A DNA stretch of 36,341 nucleotides from Deltaproteobacteria bacterium (GCA_024279915.1 JAJRRB010000044.1:1-36341); one strand, 5' to 3'; counted from the first letter of the stretch, positions 17,421 through 26,101 are shown. A program made the numbers and translations. Notes: a model not told the origin generated them from the letters alone.

Positions 17421-17840
17421 ATGCCCAAAGTAGTATGTATCGTTGATGACCAGCCCAGCTTGCGCCAGATGTTGCGCTTTGCCTTGAATGTGCATGGTTT
17501 GCAGGTGATTGAAGCTGAAAATGGTGTCGATGCTCTCGATAAACTTGCCCGCCACAATATTGATATGATGATTGTCGATTGGCAGATGCCGGAGATGGAT
17601 GGCCTGGAATTGGTGCGGCATTTACGCAGATCTGAAAATTATGCCGAACTGCCCATAGTGATCATCAGCTGTCGTGATGATCTTTCTGCCAGACAAGAGG
17701 CACGTTCACTGGGAGTGATAAATTGGTTGAAGAAACCTTTCCGAATCGCCGAGATACAACTTGCAGTTGAGAGTGGTTTGGGGCTTTCATCACTGGTAGC
17801 ACAACCCCATGTCGAGCAATTTAGAACAGGACATATTTGA
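17421..17840 (+). CDS. CheY-like response regulator, divergent
   Basis: 139-aa REC domain. Acidic pair in CIVDDQPS; phospho-acceptor D in MIVDWQMPEMDG; Ser replaces the usual Thr (VIISC); K in WLKKPFR. It is less like the other three CheYs in the window and carries about 18 extra C-terminal residues. ATG 17421 is favoured over ATG 17409 because TGGAG lies 6 bases ahead of it. Its stop overlaps the next gene by one base (TGATG), indicating translational coupling with the soluble MCP-like protein. First gene of sigma-54 unit A. Confidence 0.9.
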   Translation: MPKVVCIVDDQPSLRQMLRFALNVHGLQVIEAENGVDALDKLARHNIDMMIVDWQMPEMDGLELVRHLRRSENYAELPIVIISCRDDLSARQEARSLGVINWLKKPFRIAEIQLAVESGLGLSSLVAQPHVEQFRTGHI

Positions 17841-19672
17841 TGCAGGCAGAGATGCAAACGACTTCGAATGTCATCAATCTACATAATCACAGCTGCTGGC
17901 GCTGGGACTCGGATAGCCTTGATGCGTTGATCGCAGATCTGGCCAGTGTCAGCCATGCTACCGAGGACAGCTTTCTGGAGTTGGGTAGCAAGGTTAAACT
18001 GTTTTATGACCGGGCGCATGGGATCTCCGCGGTTGCTGGAGATGTCTTGCAACTTCTGCATGGAGATGATGGTGAAAATACCCTGCAACACCTTCAACTG
18101 CTGGTCGAACGCTGCAGTCTCTGGCTTTCTGCCACGGATGAAAAATCTACAGACATCTGTCTGTCTCTCAATAACTTGAATCGTCAGATAGCAGAGCTTT
18201 ACGAACCGGTTGGTGGCTTGCGAAAGGTTATTAAAACCCTTCACGCTCTTCGCGTATCGACACGCATAGAAGCAGCCAAGGAGTACGCTTCGGGGGCCAA
18301 TGTTCTGGCAACGTCACTTGATGAACTCGGCTGCTTGATTCATGAAAAAATAGTTGAGATATTTGATCGAACAGAGGCCCTGGCGCCGATGATAAATAAC
18401 TCCCTGGCGATGGAAGAGGCTGCTCAATCTGGTGCGATTAGAATCGCTAGCCGAGAAGTTGAGAAGGCGCGTGGTCTGCTGACTGCTTTTATGACGAGCT
18501 GTGTTGAGACCGGTCAGTGGACGGCTCGGCTCAGTGAACGTTCTCGTGACGTGACGAAAAACTTCGGCGAGATGATTTCTGCTCTGCAATTTCAGGACAT
18601 TACCCGCCAACGCCTCGACCATGTGCAGAAAGCCCTCACCGGTCTTGTCCAGCATCTTGAGATGTTCAGCCAGCGTTCTGATTTCAGCCGTGACAAAGAG
18701 GCGTCTCGCCTGTTTGGTCGCATCTGTCGCTTACAGAACGAGCAGCTCGGCCTGGCCAGCCAGGAGTTTCTCGCTGCAGCGGACAACCTCTCTGACAATC
18801 TGAATGGTATGGTTGCCAGCGTTGTCTCTATGGCTGAAGACACCAGGGAACTCTCACGTGCGACAAACGTTGGTTGTGATAGCCGCTTTGCAGCCGTTCT
18901 GGAAGTCTTGAGAACAATAACTGGCTATCTGGATGAAACCCGCCATGTTCATCAAGCTGCCGGGGTGCATCTGAGTGACGTTTGTCAGGGGATTCAGGAA
19001 GTGTCTGGCCTGGTTGCAGAAGTTGAACTGATTAGCGAGGAGATCCAATTGCTGGCTATGAATGCAGCGATCAATGCTGCTCACGCCAGACAGAAAGGGG
19101 CAGGGCTCGACATCATTGCGCAAAATATCCATGTTGTTGCCGAGGAAGCAAATAGACATTCTCTGGTTATGGCTACGGAATGTGCAGCGATTACCAGCAA
19201 TGCAGCTCACTTACAGGACGTTGGCCGAGAAACCCAAGCCGATAGTGGAAATGTTAGTGCCCTGTTGGAGGATGCCCAGGAGTGCATGGCAACGATTGAG
19301 ACCAATTGTGTGAAGCTCATGGAGTTTGCTGCCGAGATTGATCAGGCAACTGCAGCTCTTTCCGGTGATGTTAATGAAGTGGTCAATACGATTGATGTCC
19401 GAAAGAATTTCCAGAAAAAACTGGCCCCGGCCTTTGAACGGTTTGAACGCCTCAGCTCATCAACTGACGAAGAGGTGACAGAGTCTGACAATGCCAACCT
19501 GGAAGCCCTCTTCATTGATCTGGAACATTGCTACACGATGGATAGTGAGCGCCAGGTCCACAGGCGTTTTATTGACAAGGACGACCCTTTGCAGTCAGTT
19601 GTGACGACTGAGGAGGATGTATGGTCGGCAAACCGTGACCATGGTTTAGGTGACAACATCGATTTGTTCTGA
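17840..19672 (+). CDS. Soluble MCP-like signalling protein with degenerate hairpin tip
   Basis: 610 residues with no signal peptide or transmembrane segment, largely alpha-helical. The C-terminal half resembles an MCP signalling hairpin: LISEEIQLLAMNAAINAAHA (397-416), then VVAEEANRHS. The tip is altered from the canonical [21 protein letters not shown]: Q-T-N is lost, and INAAHARQKGAG replaces [12 protein letters not shown]. The N-terminal half has its own tip-like sequence (LHALRVSTRIEAAKE, 134-148) and a LQFQDITRQRLDHV stretch (249-262) of the kind seen in some MCP-like and CheZ-like proteins. ATG 17840 overlaps the upstream cheY stop. Placed directly before STAS-cheY-cheA, it may scaffold or modulate this CheA. 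It may not bind CheW/CheA in the canonical way. Exact role unknown. Confidence 0.82.
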   Translation: MQAEMQTTSNVINLHNHSCWRWDSDSLDALIADLASVSHATEDSFLELGSKVKLFYDRAHGISAVAGDVLQLLHGDDGENTLQHLQLLVERCSLWLSATDEKSTDICLSLNNLNRQIAELYEPVGGLRKVIKTLHALRVSTRIEAAKEYASGANVLATSLDELGCLIHEKIVEIFDRTEALAPMINNSLAMEEAAQSGAIRIASREVEKARGLLTAFMTSCVETGQWTARLSERSRDVTKNFGEMISALQFQDITRQRLDHVQKALTGLVQHLEMFSQRSDFSRDKEASRLFGRICRLQNEQLGLASQEFLAAADNLSDNLNGMVASVVSMAEDTRELSRATNVGCDSRFAAVLEVLRTITGYLDETRHVHQAAGVHLSDVCQGIQEVSGLVAEVELISEEIQLLAMNAAINAAHARQKGAGLDIIAQNIHVVAEEANRHSLVMATECAAITSNAAHLQDVGRETQADSGNVSALLEDAQECMATIETNCVKLMEFAAEIDQATAALSGDVNEVVNTIDVRKNFQKKLAPAFERFERLSSSTDEEVTESDNANLEALFIDLEHCYTMDSERQVHRRFIDKDDPLQSVVTTEEDVWSANRDHGLGDNIDLF

Positions 19673-19710
19673 TCATTGGACGAATTCAAAAGTGGAGTTA
19701 TTCTTTAGTT

Positions 19711-20055
19711 ATGACAAACTGGTCTTTTGATGAGGAAAACAATGCTGGCACTCTGTCTGTCGAAGGCGACATGACGATCAATTACATCGGTGAGCTTAAA
19801 GAGCGTCTGGTTGAGGCTTTCGATAGTGCGGAGCGGGTGACGGTTGATGTCTCTTCAGCGACCGCTGTCGATGTAGCGGGGGTGCAGCTTCTCTGTGCCT
19901 GCCATCGTTTCTCAAACGGGCGTGGCAAAAAGATGTGTTTGCGGCTCGGTGAAAATGCCAAGTTCGCACAATTCCTTGATGAAGTCGGCTTTGTTAAAGA
20001 CTTTATCTGCAATCATGGCGATGCTGACAAGTGTCTCTGGACACCAGTCACTTAA
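19711..20055 (+). CDS. STAS-domain protein
   Basis: 114-aa STAS domain of the anti-sigma-antagonist type (VTVDVSSATAVDVAGVQLLC, then FSNGRGKKMCLRL). In phosphorylatable STAS proteins such as SpoIIAA the loop reads D-S-S-G. Here it reads D-V-A-G, so the usual phospho-serine is absent and switching by serine phosphorylation is unlikely. STAS proteins beside CheY/CheA occur in other che operons, where they are thought to act as small partners or scaffolds. The nearest ribosome site (GGAG) is 13 bases away, so initiation may be weak or coupled. It lies 38 bp after the MCP-like gene and 34 bp before cheY. Confidence 0.9.
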   Translation: MTNWSFDEENNAGTLSVEGDMTINYIGELKERLVEAFDSAERVTVDVSSATAVDVAGVQLLCACHRFSNGRGKKMCLRLGENAKFAQFLDEVGFVKDFICNHGDADKCLWTPVT

Positions 20056-20089
20056 TGTACAGTTTCTTACGGTTTTAGGAGATGCAACT

Positions 20090-20458
20090 ATGAGTAAACG
20101 GGTGATGACCGTAGATGATTCCGCAACGGTGCGCCAGGTGCTGCATATGACTCTGGAAGGTGCTGGCTATGAAGTGTTGCAGGCAGTCGATGGAGTTGAT
20201 GCCTTAAGGAAACTGACGACTGAAACAGTTGATATGCTGGTCACCGACCTGAATATGCCCAATATGGATGGGATTACCCTGATCAAGGAAGTCCGTCAGA
20301 ATCCGGGCAACCGTTTCATGCCGATCATTATGCTGACGACCGAATCTCAGCCAGAAAAGAAGCAGGAAGGCAAATCGGCCGGTGCCTCTGGCTGGATTGT
20401 CAAGCCGTTTAAACCTGAGCAGCTGTTAGCTGTTGTGCGTATGGTTTGTCCAATATGA
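20090..20458 (+). CDS. cheY: CheY response regulator preceding cheA
   Basis: 122-aa REC domain with all switch residues (VDDS, D in LVTDLNMPNMDG, T in MLTTE, K in WIVKPFKP). AGGAG lies just upstream of the ATG. Its stop overlaps the cheA start (ATGA), so CheY and CheA are translationally coupled, and it is a likely direct CheA substrate. It is very similar to the CheYs at 8483 and 25633, so the three share an ancestor. Confidence 0.94.
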   Translation: MSKRVMTVDDSATVRQVLHMTLEGAGYEVLQAVDGVDALRKLTTETVDMLVTDLNMPNMDGITLIKEVRQNPGNRFMPIIMLTTESQPEKKQEGKSAGASGWIVKPFKPEQLLAVVRMVCPI

Positions 20459-22548
20459 GTAGCCTGAGTGATACTTTCAGAGATGAGGCGTTGGAATTGC
20501 TTCAGGAATTGGAGGCGGCACTCCTGGAACTGGAGGAGTCTCCGGCTGATTTGACTCAGATTGATCGGGTCTTTCGTGTCCTGCATACCCTCAAAGGGTC
20601 AGGTAGCTTGGTTGGCTTCGATAACGTCGCTGGCTTTTGTCATGAGGCTGAAACAGTCTTTGAACGGGTTCGTTCAGGAGAACGCCAGGTTGATCAGGAG
20701 CTGGTTTCCCTCACCCTGTCAGCTCAGGATCACCTTAAAGGAATGATCTTGTCTGAATTCGGTGCCGACAAGGTCGATGATGAATTGACTGCAGAGTTGG
20801 TCGCTGCCTTTCAGGCTCTTTTGCCCTTTCATGAGGAAGAAAAGAACAATGTAGCTCAGGTCATTCTGAGTGATTCAAAAGACCAGACAACCTATCGAAT
20901 CCGCTTCCGACCCGATGCAGGACTTTTCCGTCAGGGAGTGCAGCCGCAGTTTCTGTTGGGCGAATTGGTCCAGCTTGGTGAAGCCATCGTGGTTGCACAG
21001 CTGGATGCAGTCCCCGCTCTGGATGAAATCGATCCGGAAGAATGCTGGCTCTACTGGGACATTCTGTTAACGACGGATCAGGATGAGAACGCCATTCGCG
21101 ATGTCTTTATCTTTGTTGAGGATGACTGTGAACTTTTTGTTCAGCAGATCGATGATGGCAGTCAGCTTGATCAACCGGAAGACTATAAGCGTCTCGGTGA
21201 AATACTGGTCGAACGTGGTGACCTGACTCATGAAGATCTTGAAAAATATCTCAAAGAGAAAAAGCGCCTGGGTGAAACACTGGTGCAGGAAGGCGCCGTA
21301 AAAGATGGTGTGGTAAAATCTGCCCTGGCTGAGCAGGAACGTGTCCAGTCGCTGCGCCGGGAACGTAAAGCATACGATGCTATGGATAGTCTCCGGGTTA
21401 AATCAGACCGCCTGGACAAGTTAGTCAATCTGGTCGGGGAGATGGTCACCGTTCAGGCGCGACTCTCTCAGTTTGCCAACAGTCGGATCGATGCAGAGTT
21501 ATTGAGTGTGGCCGAGGAGGTTGAGCGCTTGACCTGGGATCTGCGTGACCAGGTTCTGACCATCCGGATGCTGCCAATCAGTGGAACCTTTACCCGCTTT
21601 AAGCGGCTGATACGTGATCTTGGTGCAGAGCTTGGCAAAGACGTGATCTTGATAACCGAAGGTGGCGAAACCGAGCTGGACAAAACTGTTATTGATCAGC
21701 TAAATGATCCCCTGGTCCACATGGTGCGCAACAGTATCAGCCATGGTATTGAGTCTCCAGGCGTTCGGCAGGCTATCGGCAAACCGAGCAAAGGCCGGAT
21801 CACGCTTTCGGCAAAACATTCTGGTGCCAACGTCGTCCTGACGGTTGCCGACGATGGGGCCGGACTTGATGTTGAAAGAATTCGTGCCAAAGCGATAGAA
21901 AAGGGTCTGGTGAGTGAACACGCAGAACTTACTGATCGGGAAATTTATGCCTTGATTTTCGAGCCTGGATTCTCGACCGCCCAGGAAGTCACCAATGTCA
22001 GTGGTCGTGGTGTCGGTATGGATGTTGTACGCCAGGCGATCGATGCTTTGCGTGGCAGCATTGAAGTGAACAGCGAGGCAGGCAAGGGCACATCCTTCTC
22101 ACTCAAGCTTCCTCTGACTCTGGCGATTATTGATGGACTCTTGATTGATATTGCCGCCGACCATTATGTGTTGCCACTGTCGGCTGTTGAAGAATGTATT
22201 GAATTGACCCGCGAAGAATCAGAGCAAACCCATGGCCGCAACCTGGTTAAGATCCGTGGCGAGATTGTTCCGTATGTTCGTCTGCGCGATGAATTCAAGA
22301 TCAACGGTGAGCGCCCCGATATTGAACAGATTGTTATCGTTAACATCGAAGGCTTAAGAGTCGGTTTTGTCGTGGATCATGTGGTTGGTGAACATCAGAC
22401 CGTTATCAAAAACCTGGGGAAAATGTACCAGGATGTTGATGGCGTCTCCGGTGCGACGATCCTTGGTGATGGCCGGGTTGCCCTGATTCTTGATCTGCCA
22501 CAATTGGCCGGGCGGGCCGAAGAATATGAAAAGAGCTTACTACACTAA
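20455..22548 (+). CDS. cheA: Chemotaxis histidine kinase CheA
   Basis: Central kinase of the chemosensory array, 697 aa. P1/Hpt with phospho-site H44 in HTLKGSGSLVG; a P2-like middle region (about 145-235, starting YRIRFRP); two tandem 24-residue motifs (RLGEILVERGDLTHEDLEKY at 246-265 and RLGETLVQEGAVKDGVVKSA at 271-290, each ending L-K/A-E-K/Q) resembling MshEN c-di-GMP-binding repeats; P3 dimerisation (305-375); P4 ATPase with the N-box HMVRNSISHGIE (422-433) and G-boxes; and a P5 CheW-like domain (556-697). ATG 20455 overlaps the upstream cheY stop by four bases (ATGA). It is the only CheA in the window, so it probably serves both MCP-CheW pairs. Confidence 0.97.
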   Translation: MSSLSDTFRDEALELLQELEAALLELEESPADLTQIDRVFRVLHTLKGSGSLVGFDNVAGFCHEAETVFERVRSGERQVDQELVSLTLSAQDHLKGMILSEFGADKVDDELTAELVAAFQALLPFHEEEKNNVAQVILSDSKDQTTYRIRFRPDAGLFRQGVQPQFLLGELVQLGEAIVVAQLDAVPALDEIDPEECWLYWDILLTTDQDENAIRDVFIFVEDDCELFVQQIDDGSQLDQPEDYKRLGEILVERGDLTHEDLEKYLKEKKRLGETLVQEGAVKDGVVKSALAEQERVQSLRRERKAYDAMDSLRVKSDRLDKLVNLVGEMVTVQARLSQFANSRIDAELLSVAEEVERLTWDLRDQVLTIRMLPISGTFTRFKRLIRDLGAELGKDVILITEGGETELDKTVIDQLNDPLVHMVRNSISHGIESPGVRQAIGKPSKGRITLSAKHSGANVVLTVADDGAGLDVERIRAKAIEKGLVSEHAELTDREIYALIFEPGFSTAQEVTNVSGRGVGMDVVRQAIDALRGSIEVNSEAGKGTSFSLKLPLTLAIIDGLLIDIAADHYVLPLSAVEECIELTREESEQTHGRNLVKIRGEIVPYVRLRDEFKINGERPDIEQIVIVNIEGLRVGFVVDHVVGEHQTVIKNLGKMYQDVDGVSGATILGDGRVALILDLPQLAGRAEEYEKSLLH

Positions 22549-22592
22549 TCCTTAACTATTCAGCACACCCTGAACAGTCAGCAAAAATAGTT

Positions 22593-22666
22593 GTCATCCC
22601 CGAATGGTCCTGTCGGGGATCCACGGTTTTAAAGTCTGGATTTCCGATTACGTCCTCGGGAATGAC
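22593..22666. repeat. 74-bp GTCATTCCCG-type palindromic repeat, copy 2 (inverted)
   Basis: GTCATCCCCGA to TCGGGAATGAC, with inner TCGGGGATCCA and TGGATTTCCGA. It has the same length and layout as 14371-14444 read on the opposite strand. It lies between cheA and the 52-aa gene, where it could act as a stem-loop in the transcript. Confidence 0.88.
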
Positions 22667-22696
22667 ACCTGATTTACAGATGAAGAGGTTATAGAT

Positions 22697-22855
22697 ATGA
22701 AGTTTGGTGACAAAGTAAAAATTAACGATGGTTCGAAAGTTGATGGTTGTGTCGGGATTATCTATAATCTGGAAGAGGAGAGGGCTGTTATCCTGCTCGA
22801 CAAAGAAGTCTTCTGGCCGGTGGAGTTACATTGCCTGGAACCGGTTGACAAGTAG
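22697..22855 (+). CDS. 52-aa hypothetical protein (SH3/KOW-like small beta protein)
   Basis: Short gene: ATG 22697, TAG 22853-22855, with GAAGAGG 8 bases upstream. The product starts MKFGDKVKINDGSKVDG, continues GIIYNLEEERAVILLDKEVF, and ends with WPVELHCLEPVDK. The alternation of hydrophobic and charged residues around G-D-K-V and the turn G-x-I-x-x suggest a small all-beta barrel like KOW/SH3-type domains. It has no known function that I recognise. It is the last gene before a strong terminator hairpin and probably belongs to che unit A. Confidence 0.68.
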   Translation: MKFGDKVKINDGSKVDGCVGIIYNLEEERAVILLDKEVFWPVELHCLEPVDK

Positions 22856-22908
22856 AATTTGTGACTCTGCCTCCCTCTGTGGAGGGAGAGAATGATGTAA
22901 ATCATAAA

Positions 22909-22937
22909 GGGGCCAGGCAGATTTTCTGCCTGGCCCC
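22909..22937 (+). terminator. Strong terminator hairpin after che unit A
   Basis: GGGGCCAGGCAG, loop ATTTT, CTGCCTGGCCCC: a perfect 12-bp stem, followed by TTGTGTG rather than a clean T-run. It separates unit A from the UAS and promoter of unit B. Confidence 0.75.
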
Positions 22938-22954
22938 TTGTGTGTCATGCTGCT

Positions 22955-22979
22955 GTTGCTTGACACACATGTGAGGCAC
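22955..22979 (+). promoter_or_regulatory. Candidate enhancer (UAS) motif, che unit B
   Basis: Contains TTGACACACATGTGAGG, sharing the CRCACATGTGA core with the motif at 17218. TGTGTCA at 22941-22947 and TGACACA at 22961-22967 form an additional dyad around it. Its centre is about 148 bp before the -24 element at 23115. Confidence 0.5.
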
Positions 22980-23112
22980 CTTGACCTGTTTTCTCTAATT
23001 AGCAATGTACTATTAGCATAGATTGGATATGTGGTAAAAAATAACTACTGCAAAAACAGTAACTTGGTAAGCTCCTGAAGTTGTGGAGCCGACTATTCCT
23101 GCTGTGTTTTAA

Positions 23113-23128
23113 TTGGCATAGAACTTGA
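23113..23128 (+). promoter_or_regulatory. Sigma-54-type promoter for che unit B
   Basis: TTGGCATAGAACTTGA: GG at 23115-23116, then 10 bases, then GA at the -12 position. Predicted start about 23140, 60 bp before the MCP ATG. The rest of the 344-bp gap (22856-23199) holds the terminator and UAS annotated separately. Confidence 0.6.
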
Positions 23129-23199
23129 TAAACATTATGGAATATTATGCAACAACTTTCCAAAACAGAGTAACCATAATTAAGGGGAGGTACTAGACT

Positions 23200-24990
23200 A
23201 TGGCAATCAGGGATTTAAAAGTCGGCACACGCATGAGTCTTGGATTTGGTTTGATTCTTTTGCTGATGCTAAGCACCATGGGGGTGACCTTCTGGTCGCT
23301 CAGCGAGGTTGAGTACAATACGAAATATTTAAGTGAAGAGAGCCTGCCCTTCACGCTGCTGGCCGATCGCATGGTCGTCAACGCATTGCAGGTTCAGCAA
23401 TTTGCCACTGATGCATCGGCAACTAAGGAAATTGCTGTTCTTGATGAGGCCAAGAGCCATTATCAGGAATTTAATGCCGGACTCGACAAATTCAGGGACA
23501 TGTTCCGTGAGGAAAACGATACCACGGCTTTGCGGGAAATTGATCAACTCTCTGCAGCTATGGATGAAATGTATGATACCGCAGAGCGAATGACCAATGC
23601 CTATATCTATGAAGGTCAGGAAGCTGGCAATACCGTCATGGAAGAGTTTGACGCTGATGCCATGAAGTTGACCGGCATGGTTGCCGCTTTGCGTGATCTC
23701 CAGGTCACTGAAATCAATAGTCAGGTCAGCAATATCATGCAAGCCTCCAGTCAGGTCAAAACCCTGCAATTGATAATCGGCTTTGCTGCCCTGATTATCG
23801 GTGTCCTGGTGACTATCTTCATTACGCGCAGCATCGTGCGTCCTCTCAATGTCGCCGTAGATACCGCTCGTGCTCTAGCTGTTGGTGACCTGACCGTAAA
23901 AATTGATCAGGTCAGCAAGGATGAGACGGGTCAGTTGCTGCAAGCGATGCAGGAGATGATTACCTCCAGTCAGGAGGTTGCAGCGGTTGCTGGCAAGATC
24001 GCTGATGGCAACTTACAGGTGCAGCTCAAAGCACGCTCGGACAAAGACGTTCTGATCCAGTCCTTAGGGAATATGGCCGAGAAACTAAAGGACGTCATCA
24101 ACAACGTTAAACTCTCCATAGAAAACGTCGCTTCTGGTGCCCAGGCAATGAGTGCCTCCAGCGAGGAAATGTCGCAGGGTGCTTCCGAGCAGGCTGCTGC
24201 TGCCGAAGAGGCTTCGTCAAGTGTTGAGCAGATGACTGCCAATATCCGGCAGAACGCTGATAACGCCATGGAGACAGAAAAGATTGCTATCCAGGCCTCC
24301 GGTGATGCCCGTGAAGGTGGTGATGCGGTCAACGAGACGGTTGGGGCCATGAAGGAAATTGCCGGCAAGATCATGATTATCGAGGAAATTTCCCGCCAGA
24401 CCAACCTGCTGGCGTTGAATGCAGCGATTGAAGCGGCTCGTGCCGGTGAGCATGGCAAAGGTTTTGCGGTGGTTGCTGCAGAAGTACGGAAGCTGGCGGA
24501 ACGTAGCCAGAAAGCTGCGGGTGAGATTAATGAATTGTCAACGAATAGTGTCGAAGTTGCTGAAAAAGCTGGCACCGTTCTTAATGCCCTGGTGCCGAAT
24601 ATCCAGAAGACCGCGGAACTGGTTCAGGAGATCGCCGCGTCCAGTCGTGAGCAGGACGCTGGCGCTGACCAGATCGCCAAAAGTATTCAGCAGTTGGATG
24701 CGGTCATTCAGCAAAATGCTTCGGCCTCTGAAGAGATGGCAAGCACCTCTGAGGAACTCTCCGGTCAATCTGAGCAGCTTGCAGAGATGATCTCTTTCTT
24801 TACAGTTGATGACGGCACCCATGGGAGCAGAAGATCAGCTAGAAACAGCTCAGGTGCAAATGTAACGGCTCAACCGAAGATTGCCCATGTTGCCGAACCG
24901 AATTTCAAACAAGCTGCGCAACCGGATGGCGAAGTCTTCGAAGCGACTGGCAAGCGTGATTCTCTCGACCATCAATTCGAAACATTTTAA
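23200..24990 (+). CDS. Methyl-accepting chemotaxis protein with C-terminal CheR-tether-like motif
   Basis: Inner-membrane chemoreceptor, 596 aa. TM1 (about 12-33), a helical periplasmic ligand domain (about 34-188, 4-helix-bundle-like), TM2 (189-209), HAMP (210-262), and an MCP signalling hairpin with a canonical tip ([20 protein letters not shown]). The extreme C-terminus QFETF fits the pentapeptide pattern x-[FWYH]-x-x-[FWYH] that tethers CheR or CheB, and follows a flexible low-complexity linker. AGGGGAGG lies 9 bases before the ATG. It is first in unit B, followed by cheW and cheY. The cognate ligand is unknown. Confidence 0.95.
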   Translation: MAIRDLKVGTRMSLGFGLILLLMLSTMGVTFWSLSEVEYNTKYLSEESLPFTLLADRMVVNALQVQQFATDASATKEIAVLDEAKSHYQEFNAGLDKFRDMFREENDTTALREIDQLSAAMDEMYDTAERMTNAYIYEGQEAGNTVMEEFDADAMKLTGMVAALRDLQVTEINSQVSNIMQASSQVKTLQLIIGFAALIIGVLVTIFITRSIVRPLNVAVDTARALAVGDLTVKIDQVSKDETGQLLQAMQEMITSSQEVAAVAGKIADGNLQVQLKARSDKDVLIQSLGNMAEKLKDVINNVKLSIENVASGAQAMSASSEEMSQGASEQAAAAEEASSSVEQMTANIRQNADNAMETEKIAIQASGDAREGGDAVNETVGAMKEIAGKIMIIEEISRQTNLLALNAAIEAARAGEHGKGFAVVAAEVRKLAERSQKAAGEINELSTNSVEVAEKAGTVLNALVPNIQKTAELVQEIAASSREQDAGADQIAKSIQQLDAVIQQNASASEEMASTSEELSGQSEQLAEMISFFTVDDGTHGSRRSARNSSGANVTAQPKIAHVAEPNFKQAAQPDGEVFEATGKRDSLDHQFETF

Positions 24991-25000
24991 GGAGGCTGTT

Positions 25001-25525
25001 ATGGAAGAGACAAATACAATCAGCAGCCAGCAATATGTACCCTTCAGCCTCGGTGAGGAACTGTTCGGTGTCGAGGTTAGTCGTACTCGCGAAATCCTTA
25101 GCCTGACCCCGGTTACCAAGGTTCCTCAGACGCCTGATTACCTGCTTGGCGTGATTAACCTGCGAGGCCAGGTGGTGCCGGTAGTCGATATGCGCCTGAA
25201 GCTGGGTATGGTGGCTGGTGCTGAAACAGAAGATACCTGCATCATTGTTGTCGATGTCCAGGTCGACGGCGAGATGATCACCGTTGGTGCCATGGCCGAT
25301 GCGGTGCGTGAGGTTATGGATATCCGTTCCGACCAGATTGAGCCGCCACCGCGGCTCGGCACCCGGCTGAATACTGAGTTTATCAACGGTATGGGCAAGA
25401 TCGATGATCAGTTCATGATTCTGGTGAATATCGACCGGATCTTTAATAGCGATGAATTGGTTTTGGTGCAGGAAGCTGCACAGATGGAAGGCCACGTTGC
25501 TGAGGATGAGCTGGTAGAGGCCTGA
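25001..25525 (+). CDS. cheW: CheW coupling protein 1
   Basis: Adaptor linking MCP to CheA, 174 aa. The CheW fold is evident: FSLGEELFGVEVSRTREIL, LTPVTKVPQTPDYLLGVINL, RGQVVPVVDMR, and the final ILVNIDRIF. ATG 25001 has AAGGAGG directly upstream, 10 bp after the MCP stop; the earlier in-frame start at 24881 lies inside the MCP gene and is rejected. By eye it differs from the CheW at 29228 at only about 17 of the first 155 residues, with divergent tails. Confidence 0.97.
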   Translation: MEETNTISSQQYVPFSLGEELFGVEVSRTREILSLTPVTKVPQTPDYLLGVINLRGQVVPVVDMRLKLGMVAGAETEDTCIIVVDVQVDGEMITVGAMADAVREVMDIRSDQIEPPPRLGTRLNTEFINGMGKIDDQFMILVNIDRIFNSDELVLVQEAAQMEGHVAEDELVEA

Positions 25526-25632
25526 ACAGATAACACTTATAATGGCATCGATAAAGCTAGTGGACTAAAGCACAATGCCGATCCCTCAGCCTGGAGGATT
25601 ATCAGAGCTGCCAGGGGAATGGGAGATAAATT

Positions 25633-26001
25633 ATGGCAAAACGAGTGATGATGGTTGATGACTCCTTAACAGTGAGACAAGTGTTGCGCATGACTCTTGA
25701 GCAGGAAGGATACGAACTTATCGAAGCCGAAAACGGCAGCCAGGCCCTGGAACGTTTCCCGGAAAACGGTGTCGATATGCTGGTGACTGATCTGAACATG
25801 CCAGAGATAGACGGCATTGATCTGATTAAAGAGATTCGTCAAAAACCGGGGAGTCGATTTATGCCGATTATCATGTTGACGTCCGAGTCGCAACCGGAGA
25901 AAAAGAAGGAAGGCAAGGCTGCTGGAGCTTCCGGGTGGATCACGAAACCATTCAAGCCCGAGCAGTTACTTGCGGTTGTACGTATGGTATGCCCTGCATA
26001 G
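25633..26001 (+). CDS. cheY: CheY-like response regulator, end of unit B
   Basis: 122-aa REC domain: MVDDS, D in LVTDLNMPEIDG, T in MLTSE and K in WITKPFKP. Close paralogue of the CheYs at 20090 and 8483 (RFMPIIMLT, GASGW, KPFKPEQLLAVVRMV). It follows cheW by 107 bp, and a terminator hairpin lies about 100 bp downstream. Confidence 0.93.
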   Translation: MAKRVMMVDDSLTVRQVLRMTLEQEGYELIEAENGSQALERFPENGVDMLVTDLNMPEIDGIDLIKEIRQKPGSRFMPIIMLTSESQPEKKKEGKAAGASGWITKPFKPEQLLAVVRMVCPA

Positions 26002-26101
26002 AGATAAATTACGGCGAGAAGGTCCTGAGTAGGGGGCCATGTACGGACTACCCGTGGTCCATCCTCTGAATAACTACGACGCGTGAAGTGTCAACTTTAT
26101 G

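Noticed and set aside
24881-25000. A longer start for CheW 1 inside the MCP gene
   Set aside because: CheW homology begins at ATG 25001, which has AAGGAGG directly in front.
26002-26100. GC-rich, partly self-complementary stretch after the third CheY, considered as a riboswitch
   Set aside because: No known riboswitch pattern fits, and it lies upstream of a terminator and the predicted sigma-54 start of the next unit.
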